Source: JBFGFX01 sp965232455
Lineage (GTDB): Bacteria; Pseudomonadota; Gammaproteobacteria; Steroidobacterales; Woeseiaceae
DNA length: 64,000 nt
Reading direction: 5' to 3'
Assembly: GCA_965232455.1 (NCBI GenBank)
Contig: OZ246981.1
Location: forward strand, 4,836,001-4,900,000
The translations under genes and the position numbers were made by a program. Shown here one piece after another: positions 8,368-15,328 of this stretch. Every line of letters begins with the position of its first letter. The stretch's first letter is position 1. The notes under the pieces were generated by a model that saw only the letters and a list, made by a program, of their open reading frames with translations, ran no database searches and had not been told where the DNA came from.

Positions 8368-10233
8368 CTAGAGGTCCGCGACCAGGGCCTCGAAATCGGG
8401 GTGAGCGCGCAGCGCCGCGAAAAACGGATCGTTACGGACGCCGATGACCTCCCGGCCGCCGATTTCCGCCGCGGCGCGAAGTTCGTCGATAGCGGCGCTG
8501 TCGTTGCCGAGCCCCGCGTGCACGGTCGCGAACACCAGCCTCGATATCCGCTCCGTTTCGGCGCGCTGCTCGAGTTCGGCGAGCAACGCCTCCGCATCGG
8601 ATCGCCGTCCGAGCCGGCCGTAGACGTGGGCGAGCCTGCCGACGGCTCCCGCCTCGCGTTGTTTCGCATCGACCGCAAACTCGAAAATTGTCACCGCTTC
8701 GTCGATGCGCCCCAGCGCCACGAAAACGAAACCGCGGGTATCGGCGACCATCGCGCGCTCCGCACCCCGCGCCTCGGCAATGTCGAGCTGCCGCAAGGCT
8801 TCCTCGAAGCGGCCCGCGTCGATCAGCCGGTTCGCGACCTCGAGGTGATTGCGGCCTTGCGCCGGAAAACGGCCCGCGAAATCGCGCGTAAGTGCGACGG
8901 CCTGATCGTGCCGCCCCAGCATCGAATAGACGTGCGCCAGGCTCCATACCGTCCCGCTGTCGTTCGGATCGAGTTCCAGCGCACGCTCCAGATCGGTCAG
9001 GGCACCAATCCAGTCGCGATCGTAAACCGCGCGGATGTAACCGAGAATCGACTGCGCCGTCGCAAGCTCGGGTTCGAGCTCCAGTGCGCGCAGCGCGGCG
9101 GCTCTCGCCCTGGGATACGCCTCGTCCGGAGTAAGATAACCGACGCCGGTTGCCGCGTGGTTGTAGGCGTAGGCCAGCCAGTCCCAGGCGTCCGCAAATC
9201 CCGGGTCCAGCGAAACCGCACGCTCGAAGCGCATCACCGATTCGCGTATGTCGCCCGGCAGCTGTCGCCGGTAGTGAAACTTGCCGAGCATGAAGGCGTC
9301 GTAAGCTTCGATGTTGTCGGTCGGCAGGTTCGTCCCGCGCGAGGGCGCATCATCACCCAGCGTGACTTTCAGCGCGCTCGCGATTTCCTGGGCGATTTCG
9401 TTCTGAATGGAAAACAGGCTGGCGACCGACAGCGATTTCTCGATGCTTCCCGCCCATAGGTTCGCATCGGTGTCTGCCTGAATCAGCTGCGTCGTCACGC
9501 GTACCGTATCGCCGGCCTGGCGCACGCTGCCGTCGACGATGATGTCGACACCCAACTCCCGAGCAATGTCGCGCAATGATTTTTCACGGCCGCGGTACTG
9601 TAACGTCGATGCCCGTGAACGCACCGCCAATGCGTCACCCTGAGACAGTTCCCCGATCAACTCCTCGTGTACGCCGTCCGCGAAATACTGTTTGTCCGAT
9701 TCACCCGAGTTTGCAAACGGCAGCACGGCAACTGCAATGTCGCCACGGGGGACGACGTCTTCAGACAAGCGCCATATTCCGAGCGAGGCAAAGGCGGCGA
9801 GCCCAATCAGTGCGATCGTCCGCAAATGCCCCCTGAACCCGGTGCGCCGGCCGGTTGGCACGGGTTCTCCGACAGGCGTTATCTCGGCGACGAGGCGGTA
9901 GCCGCGTTTCGGGATGGTTTCGATGTATTCACGGGACCCCGCGCGGTCGCCAAGCTGCCGCCGGAGCTCGGCGATGCACTTGTTCAGCGGATCGTCGCTG
10001 AACGCGCGGCCGTGCCATACCTCCTCCTGGAACGTTTCCCGATCGACGACTTCGCCGGGCCGCCTCGCCAGGCACAGCAATACGTCCATCGATTTGGGCG
10101 TGATCCGGCGATTGCCGTCGGGCCCGTGAATTACGCCGCGCAGCGGCGTCACGTGCCATTTGCCGAGCCTGAACTCGTGGTGTCGGTCGGTGTTCACAAG
10201 CTTAGTATGCGACGGACTCCGCGGTTTCGCCAT
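8368..10233 (-). CDS. CadC/ToxR-like winged-helix regulator with TolB/FlgO-like and TPR domains
   Basis: A 621-residue, probably membrane-anchored transcription factor. Residues 18-118 form an OmpR-type winged helix (RITPKSMDVLLCLARRPGEV, then EEVWHGRAFSDDPLNKCIAEL and YIETIPKRGYRLVAEI). A single hydrophobic helix at about 135-153 would cross the inner membrane. Residues 162-300 resemble the TolB-N/FlgO-type domain (IAVAVLPFANSGESDKQYF, then ADGVHEELIGEL), followed by about eight TPR-like helical pairs to the end. The family binds DNA from the membrane and senses a periplasmic signal through the C-terminal domain. It carries no receiver domain or kinase partner. The target may be one of the neighbours (hydroxylase, small exported protein), but this is inference. 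The start at ATG 10233 is likely; a GTG at codon 13 is an alternative. Confidence 0.85.
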   Translation of the reverse strand: MAKPRSPSHTKLVNTDRHHEFRLGKWHVTPLRGVIHGPDGNRRITPKSMDVLLCLARRPGEVVDRETFQEEVWHGRAFSDDPLNKCIAELRRQLGDRAGSREYIETIPKRGYRLVAEITPVGEPVPTGRRTGFRGHLRTIALIGLAAFASLGIWRLSEDVVPRGDIAVAVLPFANSGESDKQYFADGVHEELIGELSQGDALAVRSRASTLQYRGREKSLRDIARELGVDIIVDGSVRQAGDTVRVTTQLIQADTDANLWAGSIEKSLSVASLFSIQNEIAQEIASALKVTLGDDAPSRGTNLPTDNIEAYDAFMLGKFHYRRQLPGDIRESVMRFERAVSLDPGFADAWDWLAYAYNHAATGVGYLTPDEAYPRARAAALRALELEPELATAQSILGYIRAVYDRDWIGALTDLERALELDPNDSGTVWSLAHVYSMLGRHDQAVALTRDFAGRFPAQGRNHLEVANRLIDAGRFEEALRQLDIAEARGAERAMVADTRGFVFVALGRIDEAVTIFEFAVDAKQREAGAVGRLAHVYGRLGRRSDAEALLAELEQRAETERISRLVFATVHAGLGNDSAAIDELRAAAEIGGREVIGVRNDPFFAALRAHPDFEALVADL

Positions 10234-10339
10234 TGTATGGGGGGCGCAATCCCCTGGTTCTGAGCGTGATCCGGGGAGGTAAGAAAAAGCTCAGGTTTTT
10301 TTCACGGAATTCTCAAGTATCCGCCGCCGATAACCCGCA

Positions 10340-10373
10340 CATTGGGTCCCGCATCGGGCGGGTTGCCCAATGC
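10340..10373 (+). promoter_or_regulatory. Mutually exclusive hairpins in the leader of the small exported protein
   Basis: CATTGGG (10340-10346) can pair with CCCAATG (10366-10372), while GCATcGGGC (10351-10359) can pair with GCCCaATGC (10365-10373). Both use the same downstream strand, so only one can form at a time. They lie about 30 bases before the GTG start at 10403. This may be a leader-RNA switch or chance in GC-rich DNA. Confidence 0.3.
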
Positions 10374-10402
10374 GCCAACGGAAAACCGAGGAGAGTAAAA
10401 CC

Positions 10403-10738
10403 GTGAAGAAACTGAGCACGATAATCGCGTTGGTCGTAGCCGCCATACTCGTCATCAATGGTCCCGCGTCCCCTCCTATAGAGACGGCTGACGACAAACT
10501 CACCGACCGGTCGCCGGTGGACGCCGATCCGGTGGTCGCGAGTTTCGAGCGCGAGTTGGCCCGTAAACCGGCTCAGACGGCGCCCGTACGTCGCGACGCG
10601 ATTGACGACGACGTCCTTTACAGAACGATGAACGAGATCCACTGGACACCGGACGACCGGAGCGCGGTCGATATCGCTGAGGAGAAATCTGACGAGCTGG
10701 GTTTGCTCGATGAGATCGAACTTGAATCTGACGAATAG
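10403..10738 (+). CDS. Small exported protein of unknown function, acidic
   Basis: A 111-residue protein with no recognised family. GAGGAG lies about ten bases before GTG 10403. That start yields VKKLSTIIALVVAAILV, a basic end plus hydrophobic core typical of a Sec signal peptide or single membrane anchor; an upstream ATG would add eleven charged residues. The rest is highly charged, ending with an Asp/Glu-rich tail (DELGLLDEIELESDE). No cysteine is seen, so it is not a lipoprotein. It is divergent from the CadC-like regulator, 169 bases away, making it a candidate target of that regulator. Its function cannot be stated. Confidence 0.6.
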   Translation: MKKLSTIIALVVAAILVINGPASPPIETADDKLTDRSPVDADPVVASFERELARKPAQTAPVRRDAIDDDVLYRTMNEIHWTPDDRSAVDIAEEKSDELGLLDEIELESDE

Positions 10739-10783
10739 GCGAATGAATGGCCGGGCGCTAAACGCGGTGCGGGCTCTCGAGCG

Positions 10784-12115
10784 TCAAAACAGCAAAAACC
10801 CGATGAGTCCGAGTATCAGCAGTGCACAAAGGCCCTGCACCAGCGTTCCGAGCGTGTGCAGTTGATAGCCTTGCCGCACGCTCATTCCGGAGAACTGGGT
10901 AACGACCCAGAAGTAGCTGTCGTTGGCGTGCGATACGACCATCGACCCGGCGCCGATAGCAACGACGGCCAGGGCGCGGCCCTGGTCCGAGTCCAGGCCC
11001 AGGCTCGGCAACAAGGTCGAGACGATGCCCGCGGTCGTAATGATCGCAACGGTCGATGACCCCTGGGCCGTCTTGATGATTGCCGCGATAATGAAGGGCA
11101 GCAGCAGGCCGATCTGCGGGCTGATGGCCACGCCGCCGACGACCTCGGCGATGCCGGATTCCTGTAGCACCCGGCCGAAGGCGCCGCCGGCACCGGTTAC
11201 TATGATAATGAGCGCGGCGTTACGAACGGCTTCGCCGGCCCAGCCTTTTTCGGACATCAGCTCGCGCGACGGACGGTGGGGAAGCAGCAACGCGAACGCG
11301 ACGCCGATCAACAGGGCAACGGCCGGCTGACCGACAAACTGACTGGCCTGCGCGATAGTCGATTCCCCGAGCGGTCGGCTCGGCAGCTGGCTGATCGAGC
11401 GTAATACGATCAGAGCAATCGGTACGAAGATCGGTAAAACGGTCAATCCCAATCTGGGCGGCGGTCGATCCACTAAATCGTCATTTGACGGCGCTTGCAG
11501 GGGTTTCAGCGAAACGCTTGCCGCAAACCGGGCGGCAAACGCCAGTCCGCCGAGCAGCGCCGTTGCGCTGACCAGCAGTCCCCAGGCAATCACCAGACCA
11601 AGATCCGCGAGCAGAATGCCGGCGGCCGCCACGGGACCCGGTGTCGGCGGGACCATCGTGTGAGTTGCATAAAGTCCCAGCGCCAAAGCCACGGCGCCCA
11701 CCGCAATGTTGGCACGCGCTTTTGTCGCGAGTGCGCTGTTCACGGGCGAGAGCAGTACGTAGGCAACATCGCAAAAGACCGGCATCGATATGATGTAACC
11801 GATCAGACCCATGGATACCGGCCCGCGTCGCGGCCCGACGGCGGTCACGATCCGCTCGGCCAACAGGGAGGCTCCGCCCGAACGGCTGAGAAACGTGCCG
11901 ATAATGGAGCCCGCGAGTATCACGATACCGATATAGGCAATGGTGTCACCGAATCCGCGGTTGATGGACTCGATCAGGTCGTTTGCGGGCATGCCGACAC
12001 CAAAGCCATAGCCGAACGCGGCGAGAATCAGTGCGATGAAAGGGTGGAGCTTGCCAAGCGTCGTCGCGGCGACGATAAAAACAATCGCGAGCGCGAGGAA
12101 GAGTATTTCGCTCAT
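10784..12115 (-). CDS. GntP-family permease (gluconate/glycerate:H+ symporter)
   Basis: A 443-residue inner-membrane protein with about 12 hydrophobic segments, the normal size of GntP carriers for gluconate, fructuronate, glycerate-type or other small hydroxy acids. Typical family stretches are LHPFIALILAAFGYGFGVG near the start, IGTFLSRSGGA, YIISMPVFCDVAYVLLSPV and ATHTMVPPTPGPVAAAGIL. Its start codon overlaps the stop of the exported beta-propeller-like gene by four bases (12112-12115), so the two are translationally coupled. It faces the glycerate kinase/RpiR genes across a shared control region with a palindromic operator, which suggests its substrate feeds glycerate 2-kinase. D-glycerate or a related sugar acid is therefore the best guess. 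Confidence 0.88.
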   Translation of the reverse strand: MSEILFLALAIVFIVAATTLGKLHPFIALILAAFGYGFGVGMPANDLIESINRGFGDTIAYIGIVILAGSIIGTFLSRSGGASLLAERIVTAVGPRRGPVSMGLIGYIISMPVFCDVAYVLLSPVNSALATKARANIAVGAVALALGLYATHTMVPPTPGPVAAAGILLADLGLVIAWGLLVSATALLGGLAFAARFAASVSLKPLQAPSNDDLVDRPPPRLGLTVLPIFVPIALIVLRSISQLPSRPLGESTIAQASQFVGQPAVALLIGVAFALLLPHRPSRELMSEKGWAGEAVRNAALIIIVTGAGGAFGRVLQESGIAEVVGGVAISPQIGLLLPFIIAAIIKTAQGSSTVAIITTAGIVSTLLPSLGLDSDQGRALAVVAIGAGSMVVSHANDSYFWVVTQFSGMSVRQGYQLHTLGTLVQGLCALLILGLIGFLLF

Positions 12116-12942
12116 TGTAAAAGCGACGTTCTGATCGCGGGAATTCGAGACCGGTGAACCGTGTTGCTGTCCCGCACTAGACCGTACAGGTCCCTGGTGC
12201 TGGTGCTTCGGTCCCAGGCGATACCTTGACCGTCGATCTCGGCCGGGACGCGAGTTCGATAAACGAGTTCGCTGCCCGCATCCGGCAATTCGACCACGTA
12301 AAGCCAGGCGCCGTCGTGACCGCTCAGGTACAAAAGGCCGTCGTCACCCCACGCGCCGCCGGAGTTGCTGTAGGGTGCGAACGTGTCGACCAGTTCGTCC
12401 GGTAGAGTGAATGCCGCCTGGCGTTGCCAACGCGGGTCGAAACGAATCAGCGTCGACCACTCCGGACCCTTGCCGGGCTCGCCGCCCCTGCCGGCATAGT
12501 GCGCGAACATGACCCACCAGCTGTCGTCGTAGTAGTCGACCCAGGTGGCCGAGCCCGCATAGATTCCGAAGCTGTGCGAGCCGACGTGCGTCAGCGATCC
12601 GGAATCCCAGATTTCAATCGAGCTGACCATCGGAGTGTCCGGGTAGTTGGAGTGTGCGCAGTACAGTCGGCCATCGATCACGACGCCGCTGTTGAGGTGC
12701 TGGATTCGTTTTCCATCGCGACCGTCCCAATGACCGAGCCGCGTCCCGTCTCGTTTGTCGTATTTGCCGATGTACTGATTGTCGATCACGTACAGCGCCT
12801 CGGCGTCGACCGCGACACCCTGGCGCGCCTCCGGCGCGGTCAGCAGCGGCTCGGGAGCCTGGCCTGCGGCGGCGCCGGACAACAGCAGCGTTAGGAAACG
12901 CCAGCCGAGGGTCGGCGGTGCATGCGCGATTGTTCGGATCAT
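12112..12942 (-). CDS. Exported beta-propeller-like protein coupled to GntP permease
   Basis: About 276 residues from ATG 12942; a TTG nine codons upstream is an alternative start. The N-terminus has a hydrophobic stretch WRFLTLLLSGAAAGQA that should act as signal peptide. The rest contains repeated units such as GVAVDAEALYVIDNQYIGKY, GVVIDGRLYCAHSNYPD and GGAWGDDGLLYLSGHDGAWLYVVE, which look like four to five blades of a beta-propeller. No catalytic motif is evident. Coupling to the GntP permease suggests a periplasmic function on the same substrate, such as a lactonase, isomerase or binding protein. That is inference; the sequence shows only the fold type, export and coupling. Confidence 0.6.
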   Translation of the reverse strand: MIRTIAHAPPTLGWRFLTLLLSGAAAGQAPEPLLTAPEARQGVAVDAEALYVIDNQYIGKYDKRDGTRLGHWDGRDGKRIQHLNSGVVIDGRLYCAHSNYPDTPMVSSIEIWDSGSLTHVGSHSFGIYAGSATWVDYYDDSWWVMFAHYAGRGGEPGKGPEWSTLIRFDPRWQRQAAFTLPDELVDTFAPYSNSGGAWGDDGLLYLSGHDGAWLYVVELPDAGSELVYRTRVPAEIDGQGIAWDRSTSTRDLYGLVRDSNTVHRSRIPAIRTSLLQ

Positions 12943-12970
12943 GTGAAACCGGTCATGGGGTAAAAACAAC

Positions 12971-12988
12971 TTGTAATTTTTATTACAA
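12971..12988. promoter_or_regulatory. Palindromic RpiR-type operator in the gntP/glycerate kinase divergent promoter
   Basis: TTGTAAT-TTTT-ATTACAA is a perfect 7-base inverted repeat around four T. It resembles the published binding site of HexR, an RpiR-family regulator (TGTAATTAAATTACA), with one extra central base. It overlaps a possible plus-strand promoter (TTGTAA at 12971-12976, 18-base spacer, TATATT at 12995-13000) and lies between the divergent permease operon and the glycerate kinase-rpiR genes. A very similar site occurs before the receptor at 15329. Confidence 0.7.
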
Positions 12989-13009
12989 TAGATCTATATT
13001 AACGCTATT

Positions 13010-14347
13010 GTGAAACAATACGCAAAACCTTTGGTGTTACCCCGCAACTCCGAGTCGAACCGTGCCGAAGCGACGTTACCGCTGCTGCTCGAAAGTGCGG
13101 TCGCGGCTGCGCAGGCTGAATCGTGTCTGCCGAAGGCTCTTGCCGATATCAATATCGGAAACGCCCGCAGCGTGCTCGTTCTCGGCGCGGGCAAGGCGGC
13201 GGCGCCGATGGCGGTGGAGGCCGAGCGCCATTTTCGGGCGCGGGGACTCCCGGTATCGGGTTTGGTCACGGTACCTTACGGACATCTGTCGCGTGTTCTG
13301 CCGACGGGCGTGGAGGTCGTCGAAGCTTCGCATCCGCACCCGGACGAAGCCGGGATTCAGGCGGCGCGCCGCCAAATGCAGCTGGCCGCGGAGAGTGGCA
13401 AAAATGACATTGTCGTATTTCTCGCGTCCGGCGGCGGTTCGGCGCTGCTGCCTGCGCCGGTGGACGGCGTGAGCCTGGCCGACAAACGACGGGCAATTGC
13501 GTTGTTGATGGACAACGGTGCACGGATCGCCGACATCAACTGCGTGCGTAAGCATTTGTCGGCGATTAAAGGCGGGCGTTTGGCGAAGCTCGCACAACCG
13601 TCGCGTGTAGTAAACCTGGTCATCTCGGATATTCCCGGCGACAACGCCGCCGACGTCGGCTCCGGACCGGCCATGCCGGACACGAGCACACTCGAGCAGG
13701 CGCACCTCGCAATCGCGGCGTGCAAAAGACAAATGCCGGACAGTGTGTTGCAGGCGCTGACTCGTGCGGAGAACGAAACGCCAAAAGCCGATGAGCTTGG
13801 CGCCGTTGAAGCCCGCGTTGTCGCCTGCGCGGCCGACGCCCTGGACGCGGCGGCCGGGACCGCCCGCTCACTCGGCTGGGAGCCGGTCATGCTCGGTGAC
13901 GACCTGGAGGGTCCGGCCGACGAGTTGGCGCGACAACACGCGCAACTGGCGCTTGAGTACGCGGGCCGGCCTGGGCGATGGGCACTGTTGTCCGGGGGTG
14001 AAACCACGGTGACGCTCGCGACGGTGCCAGGCCAGGAAACCGGCAAGGGCGGCCGAAACACCGAATACCTCGCGGCGCTGGCCCTGGCGCTGGACGGTCA
14101 TGCCGCGGTGCACGCACTTGCCGCCGACACCGACGGAATCGACGGCGTCGGCGGTCATGCCGGTGCACTGATCACGCCGAGCAGCCTGTCCCGCGCGCGC
14201 GAGGCGTCAATCGATTGGGCAGATCATCGTGCGTGTCATTGCACCCGCGATCTGTTTGACGCACTCGGCGATCTGATCGTCTCCGGCCCGACGCTTACCA
14301 ACGTGAATGACTTTCGCGTGATCCTCGTGGACACGCAGTCCTCTTAA
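13010..14347 (+). CDS. Glycerate 2-kinase (MOFRL/GckA family)
   Basis: A 445-residue cytoplasmic enzyme that phosphorylates D-glycerate with ATP to give 2-phosphoglycerate for lower glycolysis. The N-terminal domain carries VLVLGAGKAAAPMA (56-69), SHPHPDEAG (108-116) and LASGGGSALLPAP (138-150). The MOFRL C-terminal domain carries LLSGGETTVT, GKGGRNTEYLAALALAL and AADTDGIDG. Length is normal. The GTG start at 13010 has no Shine-Dalgarno sequence and lies only nine bases past a TATATT -10-like box, so the message may be leaderless or the start may be TTG/GTG at codons 8-9. RpiR follows 18 bases downstream. The operator upstream suggests repression until the substrate or a phosphorylated product is present. 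Confidence 0.9.
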   Translation: MKQYAKPLVLPRNSESNRAEATLPLLLESAVAAAQAESCLPKALADINIGNARSVLVLGAGKAAAPMAVEAERHFRARGLPVSGLVTVPYGHLSRVLPTGVEVVEASHPHPDEAGIQAARRQMQLAAESGKNDIVVFLASGGGSALLPAPVDGVSLADKRRAIALLMDNGARIADINCVRKHLSAIKGGRLAKLAQPSRVVNLVISDIPGDNAADVGSGPAMPDTSTLEQAHLAIAACKRQMPDSVLQALTRAENETPKADELGAVEARVVACAADALDAAAGTARSLGWEPVMLGDDLEGPADELARQHAQLALEYAGRPGRWALLSGGETTVTLATVPGQETGKGGRNTEYLAALALALDGHAAVHALAADTDGIDGVGGHAGALITPSSLSRAREASIDWADHRACHCTRDLFDALGDLIVSGPTLTNVNDFRVILVDTQSS

Positions 14348-14365
14348 CAGCTTGTTGGAGTTTTA

Positions 14366-15226
14366 ATGACACAGCCACAAAAAACGGTGCGGGAACTGAT
14401 CCACGATCACGGGCCATCGATGACGCCATCGGATCAGAAAATCGCGCGCGCGTTACTCGCCAACTACCCCGTTGCCGGTCTGGGAACCGTCGCCGAGCTT
14501 TCGGAGGCGGCCAACGTCAGCGCGCCGTCGGTAGTGCGGTTCGTGAAACGTCTGGGGCTGACCGGCCATTCGCAGTTTCAGCAACGCATACAGGCCGAGA
14601 TCGAAGGCTCACTCGTCGCGCGCGCGCATGCGCGGCCGGTACGCAGCGCCGCGGCACACCTGCCGGAGTACGCAGCGCAATACGCCGGAGCAATGGCTTG
14701 CGGCATCGACGACACGCTTGAGCGCGTTCAGCCCGCCGAACTCGCCGGCGCCGTGCGGCTACTGTCGGACCTTCGTCTACGGGTCCTGGTGCTCGGCGAT
14801 GCCTCGAATGCCCATTTCGTCACCGCGTTTCACCGCCGCCTTTTTGCAATGCGGCCCAACTGCCAGTCGCTGGACCCGGACCCGTTGACACGTACCGATG
14901 CTTTGATGAGCGTGAACAAAAACGACGTTGTTGTCGCCTTCGACCATGACCCCGCGGCCGAAACCACCGAAGCGTTTTGCCGCCTGGCCGCGGAACGCGG
15001 CGCGCAGCTGATCGTGTTTTCCAACGCGCCGGACAGCGCATCGGCGGCGCTTGCACGTTACGTGTTTTTGTCGGCAGGCGGCACCGGATCCATGGTGCCA
15101 ACGGCGTGCCTCAGCGAGATTGTGCTGCTGGGCACGAGAATCGCGATCGGAAAACCGGCGAAGGACCGCCTGCAACAACTCGAAGCACAGGGCGCGATCG
15201 TCTATGCGTTCGACCGCAATACCTGA
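14366..15226 (+). CDS. RpiR/MurR-family transcriptional regulator (HTH + SIS)
   Basis: A 286-residue regulator. Residues 1-77 are the RpiR helix-turn-helix domain (MTPSDQKIARALLANYP, then ANVSAPSVVRFVKRLGLTG). Residues about 120-270 are a SIS domain, which binds phosphosugars, with VLVLGDASNAHFVTAFHRR and KNDVVVAFDHDP typical of the fold. GGAG lies ahead of the ATG at 14366. It follows the glycerate kinase gene by 18 bases and precedes a TonB receptor. Two copies of a TGTAAT-type palindrome in the local control regions are its probable targets. The effector is likely a phosphorylated sugar acid such as 2-phosphoglycerate or KDPG, but this is inferred from pathway context only. Confidence 0.92.
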   Translation: MTQPQKTVRELIHDHGPSMTPSDQKIARALLANYPVAGLGTVAELSEAANVSAPSVVRFVKRLGLTGHSQFQQRIQAEIEGSLVARAHARPVRSAAAHLPEYAAQYAGAMACGIDDTLERVQPAELAGAVRLLSDLRLRVLVLGDASNAHFVTAFHRRLFAMRPNCQSLDPDPLTRTDALMSVNKNDVVVAFDHDPAAETTEAFCRLAAERGAQLIVFSNAPDSASAALARYVFLSAGGTGSMVPTACLSEIVLLGTRIAIGKPAKDRLQQLEAQGAIVYAFDRNT

Positions 15227-15246
15227 TTTCCTAATTTGTCTCGTGA

Positions 15247-15262
15247 TGTAACAAAAATTTCA
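15247..15262 (-). promoter_or_regulatory. Second RpiR-type operator, upstream of the TonB receptor
   Basis: On the minus strand this reads TGAAATTTTTGTTACA, matching 14 of 16 bases of the TGTAATTTTTATTACA core of the operator at 12972-12987. It is in the 102-base gap between the RpiR gene and the TonB receptor, 67 bases ahead of the receptor start. The shared sequence suggests one regulator controls both units. Confidence 0.6.
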
Positions 15263-15328
15263 AATAGCGAAAACTACTGCGCAGAAGATCGGATTCCTTT
15301 CACGCCGACGCCGCGCTGACCCGGGGGG

